Origin: CAVUCH01 sp963697705
GTDB taxonomy: Bacteria > Acidobacteriota > Vicinamibacteria > Vicinamibacterales > JAENWD01
Direction: 5' to 3'
NCBI GenBank assembly: GCA_963697705.1
Contig: CAVOPA010000017.1
Coordinates: 1,116,001 to 1,180,000, forward strand
DNA: 64,000 bases
The translations under genes and the position numbers were made by a program. The notes beneath the pieces are model-generated. The model was not told where the DNA came from. It did no database searches and saw nothing but the letters and a program-made list of their open reading frames with translations. Positions 34,729-45,500 of the stretch are shown one piece after another. The stretch's first letter is position 1; every line of letters starts with the position of its first letter.

Positions 34729-36375
34729 ATGATTCGTCTTCGCACCTGCCCGTCCCGCTCTCTCTCCGCTCCCGCACTCTCCGTCATCGCGTTGCTCGGA
34801 GGACTCTCGATGACGAGCTGCGCCCGCTCCAAGCCCGTGCAGACCACGCCAGCGCAGCCGGCAGCAAGCGCACCGTCCGTCGCGCCGCCGGCCGCGCCCG
34901 CGCCCGCGAACGCGCTCATCCCGCTGCCCGCGTCCGTGGCGCTCACGCCCGGGCAGTCCTACACCGTCGGTCCACAGACGGCCGTGTACGTGCCACCCGG
35001 GTCGGATGATCTGCAGCGGATTGGACGCATGCTGGCGGACCTGATCGGTCACGCCACGGAGAAGCCAATCGACGTGCGGCAGTCGGGAGGACCCGCGCCC
35101 GCGGGCGCGATCTCGCTGGCGCTCGAGCCCGGCAACACGGCACTCGGCGATGAAGGCTACACGCTCGCCGTCGGCACTGACGCCATCCGGATCGTGGCGC
35201 GGACACCTGCAGGCGTCTTCTACGGGATCCAGACGCTCAGGCAGCTGATGCCCGCGTCGATTGAATACCAGGCCCCGAACCCACACGCGGTCAGCATCCC
35301 CGCGGCGCGGATCGAGGATCGGCCGCGGTTCCCCTGGCGCGGCGCGATGCTCGACGTGGCGCGGCACTTCTTCGGACCCGCCGACGTTCGCCGCTACATC
35401 GACCTGATGGCCCTCTACAAGCTCAATCGCCTGCACCTGCACCTGTCCGACGATCAGGGCTGGCGAATCGAGATCAAGGCCTGGCCGAACCTCACGACAC
35501 ACGGCGGCAGCACGAGCGTGCGCGGTGGACCAGGCGGGTTCTACACGCAGCAGGACTACCGCGATCTGATCGCCTACGCAGCTGACCGCTTCATCATGGT
35601 CATCCCCGAGATCGACACGCCGAGCCACATCAACGCGGCGCTCGCGTCGGTGCCGGAGCTCAACTGCGACGGCGTGGCACCGCCGCTCTACACCGGCATC
35701 GAGGTCGGGTTCAGCAACTTCTGCGTTGACAAGGACATCACCTACAAGTTCATCGACGACGTCGTGCGCGAGCTGGCGGGGCTGACGCCTGGACCCTACA
35801 TTCACATCGGCGGCGACGAGGTAAAAAAGATCACACCGGCGCAATACCGCACCTTCATCGAGCGCGTGCAGGAGATTGTGGAGTCGAACGGCAAGACGGT
35901 GATCGGCTGGGACGAGGTGGCGATGTCGAAGCTGCTCCCCGCAACGATCGTGCAGCAGTGGCGTCCAGGCGAGAAGTTCCAGGTGCCAAGCGCGACAAAG
36001 GTGATTCTCTCGCCCGCGCACAAGATCTATCTCGACATGCAGTACCACACGGCCACGCCCATCGGCCAGCACTGGGCGGCCTACGTAGACGTGCCGGAGG
36101 CCTACACCTGGGACCCTGCCACCGTCCTGCCCGGCGTCAATGAGTCGTCGATCCTCGGCGTCGAGGCGCCGATCTGGTCCGAAACGCTGGCGACGATGCG
36201 GGACGTAGAGTACCTGGCGTTTCCGCGGCTGGCCGGGGCTGCGGAGATCGCGTGGTCGCCTGGCGCCGGCCGCACGTGGGACGAGTACAAGCAGCGGCTC
36301 GGCGCGCAGGCTCCGCGCTGGACGGCCCTCGGGATCAATGCCTACTGGTCGCCCGCCGTGCAGTGGCAGCACTAA
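34729..36375 (+). CDS. GH20 beta-N-acetylhexosaminidase, lipoprotein
   Basis: Exported beta-hexosaminidase of 548 aa cleaving terminal GlcNAc/GalNAc from chitin, peptidoglycan or glycan fragments. The lipoprotein-type signal is at about 1-32, with Cys in SMTSC. The Glyco_hydro_20b domain (about 60-190) is followed by the catalytic barrel: RPRFPWRGAMLDVARHF, LHLHLSDDQGWRIEI, and the catalytic Asp-Glu pair in HIGGDEV (about 357-363), ending with aromatic residues WDEYKQRL. GGAAGG 5 nt upstream supports the ATG at 34729 rather than a TTG at 34693 lying in a palindromic repeat. It is probably co-transcribed with the upstream oxidoreductase. Confidence 0.94.
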   Translation: MIRLRTCPSRSLSAPALSVIALLGGLSMTSCARSKPVQTTPAQPAASAPSVAPPAAPAPANALIPLPASVALTPGQSYTVGPQTAVYVPPGSDDLQRIGRMLADLIGHATEKPIDVRQSGGPAPAGAISLALEPGNTALGDEGYTLAVGTDAIRIVARTPAGVFYGIQTLRQLMPASIEYQAPNPHAVSIPAARIEDRPRFPWRGAMLDVARHFFGPADVRRYIDLMALYKLNRLHLHLSDDQGWRIEIKAWPNLTTHGGSTSVRGGPGGFYTQQDYRDLIAYAADRFIMVIPEIDTPSHINAALASVPELNCDGVAPPLYTGIEVGFSNFCVDKDITYKFIDDVVRELAGLTPGPYIHIGGDEVKKITPAQYRTFIERVQEIVESNGKTVIGWDEVAMSKLLPATIVQQWRPGEKFQVPSATKVILSPAHKIYLDMQYHTATPIGQHWAAYVDVPEAYTWDPATVLPGVNESSILGVEAPIWSETLATMRDVEYLAFPRLAGAAEIAWSPGAGRTWDEYKQRLGAQAPRWTALGINAYWSPAVQWQH

Positions 36376-36436
36376 TTCGGAATGCGGAATTCGGAGTTCG
36401 GAACTAGTGCCGAATTCGGAATTCGGAGTGCGGAAG
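36374..36436. repeat. Heptanucleotide array, ATTCGGA class
   Basis: Units ATTCGGA, ATGCGGA, GTTCGGA and GTGCGGA follow the GH20 gene; the TAA stop codon overlaps the first unit. Its end (GTGCGGAAGTA) matches the array at 61800. Confidence 0.88.
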
Positions 36437-36470
36437 TAGCTCGCAGTGCAGGAATGCGGGACTGGCACGA

Positions 36471-36869
36471 ATGAAGGTTCGAATGGGGAAGTTACGAAGT
36501 TATCGAGGACGGGTCGGGTTCATCGCTGGCGTGCTGGTTGGAGGCGCGCTTGTTGGCGGTGCATCGGCGTGGTCGCAGGCAGCTGCGGCGCCGAAGTACA
36601 CCATCGCGCTCGAGAACGAGCGTGTCCGCGTGCGCGACGTGACGTTCCCGCCGGGCGTGCTCGAGACCGGCATGCACACGCACAAGTACGCGCACGTCGG
36701 CGTCATCCTGACCGAGGGCGCGCTGCTCTTTACAGATCCCGCCGGCAAGACCGAGCGCGTGGAGTTCAAGGCCGGCAGCGTCGGATTCCGCGAAGCCAAC
36801 GCCACGCACCAGGTCGCGAACCCCGGCACCTCGCCGATGCGCGTCATCGAGGTCGAGCTGAAGCCGTGA
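36471..36869 (+). CDS. Exported small cupin protein
   Basis: Protein of 132 aa (or 128 if the ATG at 36483 is used). A hydrophobic N-terminal anchor (about 14-36, AGVLVGGALVGGASAW) is followed by one cupin domain (about 45-130) with the first-motif histidines in METGMHTHKYAH-like context (GMHTHKYAHVGVI) and the second motif REANATHQVANPG. It probably binds a metal; the substrate is unknown. It has no clear ribosome-binding site. Confidence 0.82.
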   Translation: MKVRMGKLRSYRGRVGFIAGVLVGGALVGGASAWSQAAAAPKYTIALENERVRVRDVTFPPGVLETGMHTHKYAHVGVILTEGALLFTDPAGKTERVEFKAGSVGFREANATHQVANPGTSPMRVIEVELKP

Positions 36870-36880
36870 GCTGACGTTCC

Positions 36881-37030
36881 GTGTAGTGCCCGGCTTCAGC
36901 CGGGCAACGAGCAGAAGCCCGCCTGAAGGCGGGCACTACGCGGAGCGCGGTGCCGAACTCCCACCTAGTTCCGCAATCGGAACTCCGAATTCGGAACTAA
37001 TTCCGAACTCCGCATTCCGAATTCCGCATT
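36881..37030. repeat. Two REPs and an ATTCCGA-class heptad array
   Basis: A GTAG-headed GCCCGGC-TTCA-GCCGGGC palindrome (36882-36905) and an opposed GCCCGCC-TGAA-GGCGGGC one (36917-36940) are followed by ATTCCGA/ACTCCGA/ATTCGGA heptads (36960-37028) that reach the stop codon of the sigma-factor gene. Confidence 0.85.
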
Positions 37031-37033
37031 TCT

Positions 37034-38678
<1,645 letters not shown>

Positions 38679-38690
38679 GATCACTGCAGG

Positions 38691-39611
38691 CTATCGCAAG
38701 AATGTTGCCCTTCGGAAGCGGCGATCATTCTCCCCGAGTTGCGTCGCTACTGACATCAGCGCTGCGACTACTTCGGCGAACTCGGCATATCGCAACCGAT
38801 CAGGAGCGTCGTGCGCGGTGTGGTAGTGCGGGTAGCGGTACGGGGCTGTGTCGGTGATCATGATCGCGGGGAATCCCTGTTCCCAAAACGCCCAGTGATC
38901 GGACCAGCCCACGCCCGGCAGCGACGCGGGCGCGACGGCCGCCTGCACGGGGAACCCGGTCGCCCGGCGGAACGCCTGTTCCACACGCCTGAGCAGGGCG
39001 CGTGATCTCAGGTTGCTGACAAGACCGACAAAATTGCCGGTGCTCGGGTAGAGCAGCCCGAGCGGCGCTGGGTAGTGCTGGGTGTTCGGCTCGCTGGTGT
39101 AGTAGCCGATGGTCTCGAGCGAGACCATGCCGAGGATGCGTTCGCCGCGCGCGCGACACCGGCGGGCGTAGACGAGGCTGCCCATCTCGGGTCCCTGGAA
39201 GAACGGCGGCTCCTCGTTGACGAACGCCACGAACCGCACGGTGCGTTCGGGGCGCACGGACCCCAGTGCCCGGGCAATCTCGAGCAGGGCCGCGATACCG
39301 GAGCCGTTGTCGTTCGCCCCGGGGCAGCCCGGCACGGAGTCGTAGTGCGCACCGACCACGATGATGCCGTCGGGATCCGCGGTGCCGGGCAGCTCCGCTT
39401 CGACGTTCTCCACCGCGTGTCCGAGTGCCGAGAACCGCTGGGCGGCCGTCGTCAATCCGCTCTGCCGGAGCTCGCGCGTGACATACCGCGCGGCTTCGTC
39501 GAGCGCCTCCGGGCGGAACACGTGCCGCTCGCCGATGGCCCCGGCGAGATGATCGACATGCGCCCGGAGCCGGGCCTCGAGGTCTGCCAGGCCCGTGGCG
39601 GGCTGGGTCAC
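38691..39611 (-). CDS. M28-family zinc aminopeptidase
   Basis: Metallopeptidase of 306 aa. The di-zinc ligands are visible: VGAHYDSVPG (His, about 87), PGANDNGSG (bridging Asp, about 99), FVNEEPPFF (catalytic Glu pair, about 131) , VSLETIGYY (about 165) and the C-terminal His of HYHTAHD (about 270). No signal peptide is seen, so it is cytoplasmic as annotated. GTG start; no Shine-Dalgarno, and TACGCT ends 6 nt before it. The sigma-factor gene follows after 12 bp and may be co-transcribed. Confidence 0.9.
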   Translation of the reverse strand: MTQPATGLADLEARLRAHVDHLAGAIGERHVFRPEALDEAARYVTRELRQSGLTTAAQRFSALGHAVENVEAELPGTADPDGIIVVGAHYDSVPGCPGANDNGSGIAALLEIARALGSVRPERTVRFVAFVNEEPPFFQGPEMGSLVYARRCRARGERILGMVSLETIGYYTSEPNTQHYPAPLGLLYPSTGNFVGLVSNLRSRALLRRVEQAFRRATGFPVQAAVAPASLPGVGWSDHWAFWEQGFPAIMITDTAPYRYPHYHTAHDAPDRLRYAEFAEVVAALMSVATQLGENDRRFRRATFLR

Positions 39612-39699
39612 CCGGTCAGCGTATGCGAGGCGCAGGCCGGAGGCCCGGGCTAAGGGCTCTCGAGGGGCTGAGGCTGGGCAGGTCTGGTCCAGCAGGACG

Positions 39700-39809
39700 T
39701 GAGAGTCACGGCCCGCCTGAAGGCGGGGACTACGCAGACACGCGGCCTGCCACGCCGTGCTCTAGCCCGTAGTCGCCCTTCGCCTCAGGCCCTGGCGCCG
39801 TGACTCTCA
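39700..39809. repeat. 13-bp inverted repeat enclosing a REP
   Basis: TGAGAGTCACGGC at 39700-39712 is repeated in inverted orientation at 39797-39809. The 84 bases between contain a GCCCGCC-TGAA-GGCGGG palindrome. The remainder of the 223-bp gap has drifted GGAGGCC/GGGCTNN heptads (39630-39690). Confidence 0.65.
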
Positions 39810-39834
39810 GCGGCCTTCGCCCGGACCCTGACGG

Positions 39835-40971
39835 CTAGGCTCCTTTCAGGTTGCCCTCGAGCTCCTCGGCGTGGGCCGTGCGGCCGATCGCTTCGGCGCG
39901 GTCGATCGTCCCCTGTTGCACCAGCCGGGCGAGCGACTCCTCCATCGTGAACGACCCGAGCTTGCGGGTGATCGTGATCTCCTGGTGCAGGTGCTGCAGG
40001 GCGTTACGGCGCACGTGCTGGCGCGCGCCGTAGCTGGCGACCAGCAGCTCCGCCGCCGGCACCCGCCCCGTACCGTCCGCGCGTGGGATCAGCGTCTGCG
40101 TCAGCACGGCCCCGAGCGCCATGGCCAGCTCCTGGCGCACGGCGGCCTGCCGTTCCGAGGGGAACGAGTCCACGATCCGCGAGACGGCCGACGACACGTC
40201 CGTCGCGTGGAGCGTCGAGAGCACGAGGTGCCCGGTCTCGGCGGCGTTGAGCGCGAGGCGCATCGTTTCCGGGTCCCGCATCTCGCCGACCACGAGCACG
40301 TCTGGCGCCTGGCGGACGGCGGCACGGAGCGCGCTCACGAAATCAGAGACGTCGCTGCCGACCTCCTGGTGTTCGATCAAGCTGAGGCCGTGCTGGTGCT
40401 CGTACTCGATGGGGTCTTCGATCGTCACGATGTGCCGGCGCTCGCGTTTGTTGATGTCCGCGATGATCGAGGCCATCGTCGTCGTCTTGCCCGAACCCGT
40501 GGCGCCGCAGATCAGGACGAGTCCGCGCGACAGCCGCGCGAGCACCTCGATCGGCATCGGGAAGCGCAGCGACGCGAGCGTGGGCACCTCCGTCGGCAGC
40601 GCGCGGATAGCGGCGGCCGCCCGCTCGCGCTCGCGGTGAAGATTCACCCGGAACCGGTGGCGTCCATCGATCCGCAGTGACAGGTCGGCGGCGTGGCGCT
40701 CGCGGTAGTGCTTGAGGTGATACGCGGAGAGCACCGGGAGGACCGCGTCCTCGACGTCCTGGCCGTCGAGCGGTCCCTCGGGCAGCGGGTGGACGGCTCC
40801 GTCGATGCGGAGCGACGCCGGCGCGCCCGCAACGAGGAACAGGTCGCTGCCGCCCCGCGCCACGAGCGTGCGGAGCCAGCCTTCGAGTCGCGAGGGCGCG
40901 CGGCGTGCAGGCGCTGAGGCCGCCGTGTCGTTCAGGGCGTCAACGAGACGATCGATGTCGTCCTGCTGCAT
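39835..40971 (-). CDS. pilT: PilT/PilU-like pilus retraction ATPase
   Basis: Type IV pilus retraction ATPase of 378 aa. The N-terminal domain has GGSDLFLVAGAPASLRIDG; the Walker A is ICGATGSGKTTTMAS (about 148-162), the Asp box is VTIEDPIEYEH, the Walker B is VLVVGEMRDPETM, and the His box is HLVLSTLHATD. A 20-residue acidic/Ala N-terminal extension precedes the core. No other pil genes lie nearby, which is usual for pilT. The ATG at 40971 (MQQDDID) is preferred; an upstream ATG at 41022 would translate a heptad repeat. TATAAT lies 10 nt upstream. Confidence 0.92.
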   Translation of the reverse strand: MQQDDIDRLVDALNDTAASAPARRAPSRLEGWLRTLVARGGSDLFLVAGAPASLRIDGAVHPLPEGPLDGQDVEDAVLPVLSAYHLKHYRERHAADLSLRIDGRHRFRVNLHRERERAAAAIRALPTEVPTLASLRFPMPIEVLARLSRGLVLICGATGSGKTTTMASIIADINKRERRHIVTIEDPIEYEHQHGLSLIEHQEVGSDVSDFVSALRAAVRQAPDVLVVGEMRDPETMRLALNAAETGHLVLSTLHATDVSSAVSRIVDSFPSERQAAVRQELAMALGAVLTQTLIPRADGTGRVPAAELLVASYGARQHVRRNALQHLHQEITITRKLGSFTMEESLARLVQQGTIDRAEAIGRTAHAEELEGNLKGA

Positions 40972-40981
40972 GGGTGGCGCG

Positions 40982-40987
40982 ATTATA
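40982..40987 (-). promoter_or_regulatory. Candidate -10 box close to the pilT-like start
   Basis: A perfect TATAAT on the minus strand ends 10 nt before the ATG, in a gap without a Shine-Dalgarno. No -35 is evident at 17 bp. The rest of the gap up to 41264 holds GTTGACC-like units near 41010 and GGAGCCC/GGAGCCT/GGAGTCT heptads at about 41222-41252, but no gene. Confidence 0.4.
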
Positions 40988-41264
40988 TACAGCACCGTAA
41001 CCGATGAGCGTTGACCGTTCATCGCTGATGCGGCCGGCTGGCCAGCGACCCTGTCTTTGCAACTGGAACCCCTGATGTCGCGTCCGAAGTGACCGACAGC
41101 AACCCGACTCGCTCCGACTTTCAGGGCCGCGATTCAGCGAAGGAATGCTCGGCCATGCGTTCTGCATCGAACCGACCGTCGGCGGCGTCAAAATGCGAAT
41201 ATGAACCGGAGCTAGACAGGCCCGGAGCCCGGAGCCTGGAGTCTGGAGCCGAGAAAAGAGCCCC

Positions 41265-42206
41265 ATGCCACGCGTCAACGGCCTTCATCACATCACTGCG
41301 ATCTCGGGACCGGCGCAGGAGAACCTCGACTTCTACGTCGGGGTGCTCGGCATGCGTCTCGTCAAGAAGAGCGTCAACCAGGACGATCCCGGCACCTATC
41401 ACCTGTTCTATGCGGATGCGGAGGGACGCCCGGGCACGGACCTCACGTTTTTTCCCTGGCCACAGCTCGCCCGTCCGCGCATGGGCCATGGCTTGACCCA
41501 CGTGGTCGCGCTCGAGGTGCCGTCCGGGAGCATCGATTTCTGGGGCACGCGCCTGCAGCGCTACGGCGCTCGCATCGAAACGCGGGAAAAATGGTTTGGC
41601 GATGACACGATCGCGCTCGTAGATCCGCACGGGCTTCAACTCCGGCTGGTCGCGCGTCCCGCCGGGCGCCAGTTCACGCCCTGGGACGCCAGTCCCGTGG
41701 CCGCGGAACACCAGGTGCGTGGCCTGTTCGGCGCGCAGATCTGGGAGCGCGACGCGAGCGTCACCGCCTCGTTCCTGACCAGCGTGCTCGGATTCGAGCA
41801 CCTTGGGAGCGAGGGCGAATGGACTCGCTACGGCTTTCCCGACGCGGCGGGTGTCGTCGACGTGAAGGCCACGCCGGCCGTCAACCGCGGGGCATGGGGC
41901 GTCGGTGCGGTGCACCACCTGGCATGGCGCGTCGACGACGAACAACACCAGCTCGCCATGCGGTCGCAGGTGGCAGCCGCCGGCTCGCGGCCGACGGCGG
42001 TCATCGATCGCTTCTGGTTCAAGTCGGTGTACTTCCAGGAACCCGGCGGCGTGCTGTTCGAACTGGCCACCGACGGCCCCGGCTTCGCCGTGGACGAGCC
42101 CGCCGATCGCCTCGGCGAGACCCTCGTGCTCCCGCCCTGGCTCGAGTCGTCGCGCGGCGCCATCGAGCAAGCGCTTCCTGTACTTGGGGCCGCCCACTCC
42201 GCGTAG
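41265..42206 (+). CDS. VOC-family ring-cleaving dioxygenase (MhqA/MhqO-like)
   Basis: Two-domain glyoxalase/extradiol-dioxygenase-fold protein of 313 aa. Metal ligands are His in NGLHHITAIS (about 8-9), His in VGAVHHLAWRVD (about 213) and Glu in GGVLFELATDGPGF (about 268). The SVNQDDPGTYHLFY and GTDLTFFPWP segments are typical of the hydroquinone dioxygenase group. The likely role is detoxification of quinones or hydroquinones. AAAGAG lies shortly before the ATG. It stands alone, with no MarR regulator adjacent. Confidence 0.9.
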   Translation: MPRVNGLHHITAISGPAQENLDFYVGVLGMRLVKKSVNQDDPGTYHLFYADAEGRPGTDLTFFPWPQLARPRMGHGLTHVVALEVPSGSIDFWGTRLQRYGARIETREKWFGDDTIALVDPHGLQLRLVARPAGRQFTPWDASPVAAEHQVRGLFGAQIWERDASVTASFLTSVLGFEHLGSEGEWTRYGFPDAAGVVDVKATPAVNRGAWGVGAVHHLAWRVDDEQHQLAMRSQVAAAGSRPTAVIDRFWFKSVYFQEPGGVLFELATDGPGFAVDEPADRLGETLVLPPWLESSRGAIEQALPVLGAAHSA

Positions 42207-42239
42207 CGCCCTCCACTCCGTGTAGCGCCCGCCCACACC

Positions 42240-42434
42240 GCGTAGTGCCCGCCTTCAGGCGGGCCCGATCGAAAATCCATCCGCGATCGTTGTCGCGGCC
42301 CGCCTAATCCGGTGCTCGCTTGTTCTGTCACCGCATCAGTCACGTGGGGCAGGGCTTCAGCCCTGCAACTCGGGCTCGCAAGCAGGCCTGAAGGCCTACC
42401 CCACATGACGACACAAGTGAATCGCGGGTTTAAA
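42240..42434. repeat. REP plus 121-bp REP doublet, copy B
   Basis: A GTAG-headed REP lies at about 42242-42266. Copy B of the dispersed doublet follows at 42314-42434 and matches 14145-14263 almost base for base, including both ends. A truncated REP arm lies at about 42436-42450. No gene is seen between 42207 and 42540. Confidence 0.85.
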
Positions 42435-42525
42435 AGGCGGGCACTACACGGAGTGGGCGGGCACTGCGCGGGATCACGTTTTCGGCTCGGACGCGCTTCG
42501 TGCGGCGGGATGAGGATCGCTGGAC

Positions 42526-42531
42526 TATCAT
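42526..42531 (+). promoter_or_regulatory. Candidate -10 of the MgtE-fusion gene
   Basis: TATCAT (5/6 match) ends 9 nt before the ATG; no Shine-Dalgarno is present between them. Confidence 0.35.
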
Positions 42532-42540
42532 CGAGCCGCG

Positions 42541-45500
42541 ATGCCCCCACGTCCCCCGCTCCGACACGGCCGGCAGGTCGTGCGCGTCGTCCTGTCGGCG
42601 ACCGCACTGCTGTCGTTCATGTCGGTGTGGAAGGCGGCGGCGCTCGCGATCGCGGAGCTGGGCGTCGGCGCGTTCTTCGCCGTCGGGCTCGCGCGGGCGC
42701 TGGCGGGAGATTGGGCGCCCTGGGTCGTGCTCACGGCCGCCCTGCTCAGCCTGCTCGCGCGGGCGGCCGACATCGAGAGCTGGGCGCTGTTCATCCCGGG
42801 TGGACTCATCGGCCGCGCGGAGCACGCCTTCGGCCCCCGTGCGACCCCGCTGACGGCCGCGGCGATCCTCGTCGAGCGCCTCGTGCTCGCCGCGCTCGCC
42901 TGCGTGCTCGTCGGCCATCACGTCGCGGACTTCGTCGTCGCCGCCATCGCCGGCTGGCCTGCCACGGCGCGCCTCACCTCCGAAGAAGTCGCGGGTGTGC
43001 TCGCCACCGTGCTCCTCGGCGTGCTGTGGCTGCGCGCCCGCATGGGACACGATCTGCCGTCGCGCCTGGTCGCCCGCGGCGTGTGGATCGGGGTGGGCGT
43101 GCTCGCCGGCGTCGTGGTGTGGGGAGCAGTGACGCTCGTCCGCCACCACGTCCCTCTCGACGTGCTCGTGGGGGTTCCCACGCCGGGCCTCGGCGGATCC
43201 GGCTGGTGGATCGCGGACGTCGCCATGACGCTGCTGGTCGGCCTCGCGCTGACGGTCCCGCTCCTCGGCGGCGGCGACGCGCTGTCCCGGGGCGCGCACG
43301 AGTACCAGCCGCCGCGCATCCAGGCGCTCCGCCGCACCGGCACCATCGTCTCGCTCTTCACGCTCGCCGTTGCCACGCCGCTCGCGTTCCTGTACGTGCT
43401 GCTCGTACCGGGCAGCGCACAACCGCTGTGGTTCGACACGCCGCTGGCCGGCCTCGGCCAGCAGCTGGCCGGGCCACCATGGGCACGCGGCATCGCCGGC
43501 ATCGTGCTGGCCCTGAGCGCTGTCCTGCTGCTGCTTCCCGCCGCGCACGCGGCGCTGACCGACGCCGAGCAACTGCTCCGGCGGCTCGCGTCTACGCACC
43601 GGCTCGCCGAGCGGCTCGGACGGCAGCACCCGCGATTCGGCACCTACGCATACGCCACCGACCTCGCCGCGGCAGCTGCCGTCCTGATCATCCTCGCGGG
43701 CAGCGGGCGCGTGCCGTGGCTCGCGCACGCGTATGCCGTCGGCGTCGGCGCAACGCTGCTCATCCGGCTGACGACGCTCGTGCGCCTTCGCACCCGCACG
43801 CCCGGTCCGCGCGTGTACCGCGTGCCGCTCAACCTGCGCCTCGGCCGCCTGCGCCTTGCTGCCGGCCTGGTCCTCGCGATTGCTCTCGCATCCGCCGCGC
43901 TCCTCGCGCTCGTGGCAATCGGGGATGTCCCCGCGATCGCGACCTGTGCGCTCGTGGGCGGCCTCGTCGTGGTGCTGGCCTTCGGCCGCCAGCCCGCGGA
44001 AGTCGAATCCGACGACCTCGACACGTTCGAGTTGATGCCGCCGATCGATCTGGCGGTGGGGCAGGTCGAGCCCAGGCCGGGGAACCTGCTCGTCGCGGTG
44101 CGGCACCCGCACTCGCTCTCGCACGTCGCGGCGGCGCTCCAGGCGGCCGGCGATCGCGACGTGGTCGTGATGACGGCGCGCCTCCTCGGCGTGGACGTCG
44201 AGGACGATGGCTCCGATCACCAGCAGCCCACGACTGCCGAGCGGCGGCTGCTCTCGCGGGTCGTGGCGCTCGCGGAGCGTTACCACCGCCCGGTGCACCT
44301 GCTGATCGTGCCGGCGCAAAGCGTGTTCGACGCGCTCGTCGCCACGATCACGCGGCTCCACAGCTCGGAGCTGTACGTGGGCGAGTCGTCGCTGTTGTCG
44401 GCCGACGACCAGGCCCGGCTGCTCGGGGACGCCTGGGAGCGGGCCGAAAAGCCCGAAGGCATCGACGTCCGCCTCGTCATCCACCATCACAGCGGCCGCG
44501 ACGACGCGTATCACATCGGCGCGCATCCGCCGGCGCTCACGCCCGGCGATCTCGACTTGATTCACCGCGTGTGGCTCGACGCCGTCAAGGCCGTCGGCCC
44601 GCACGTGCACCACCACGACGTTGTCAGGGCGGCGCTCACGCAAATGGAACAGCAACTTTCCGGCCCGCAGCGCGACGAGGCGCTCGGCACCATCCGCCAG
44701 GTCGCGCGACCTGCCGACGAACTGGCGTCGGCGGTGCACGAGCGCGACTTTTCGCGGCTGCGCGACATGGTGCGCAACCGCCACGCGGGGGACCTCGCGG
44801 CCTTGCTCACCGATCTCGCCATCGAAGATCAGGTGGTCGTCTTCCGCGTGTTGCCGCGCAAGGATGCCGCCGCCGTCTTCGAGTACCTCACCCACGAAGC
44901 CCAGGAGGCGCTGCTCAAGGCCATGGCGCAGGAGGACATCGCCGCCCTCCTGAACAACATGGCGCCCGACGACCGCACGATGTTCCTCGAGGAGCTGCCC
45001 GCCACCGCCACGCGCCAGCTGCTCTCGCTGCTCACGCCGGCCGAACGGTCGGTCGCCGTCACCCTGCTCGGGTATCCCGAAGACTCCATCGGGCGCCTGA
45101 TGACGCCGGAGTACGTCGGCGTGCGGGAGCACCTGACCGTCCGCGAGGTCCTCGACTACATCCGCGAGCACGGGCAGGACAGCGAGACATTGAACGTCGT
45201 GTACGTGGTCGACGAGCAGGGGCTGCTCATCGACGACATCCGGATCCGCGAGCTGCTGCTGACCGCCCTCGACAAGCCGCTCCCGGACCTGATGGACCGC
45301 CACTTCGTCGCGCTCAAGGCGACCGACGACCAGGCCACCGCGGTGGCCGCGTTCAGGGCCTACGACCGCAGCGCGCTGCCCGTCACCGACACCGCCGGCA
45401 TGCTGATCGGCATCGTCACGATCGACGACGTGCTCGACGTCGCCGAGGCGGAGGCGACCAAGGACATCCAGCGCATCGGCGGGTCGGAGGCGCTCGACGA

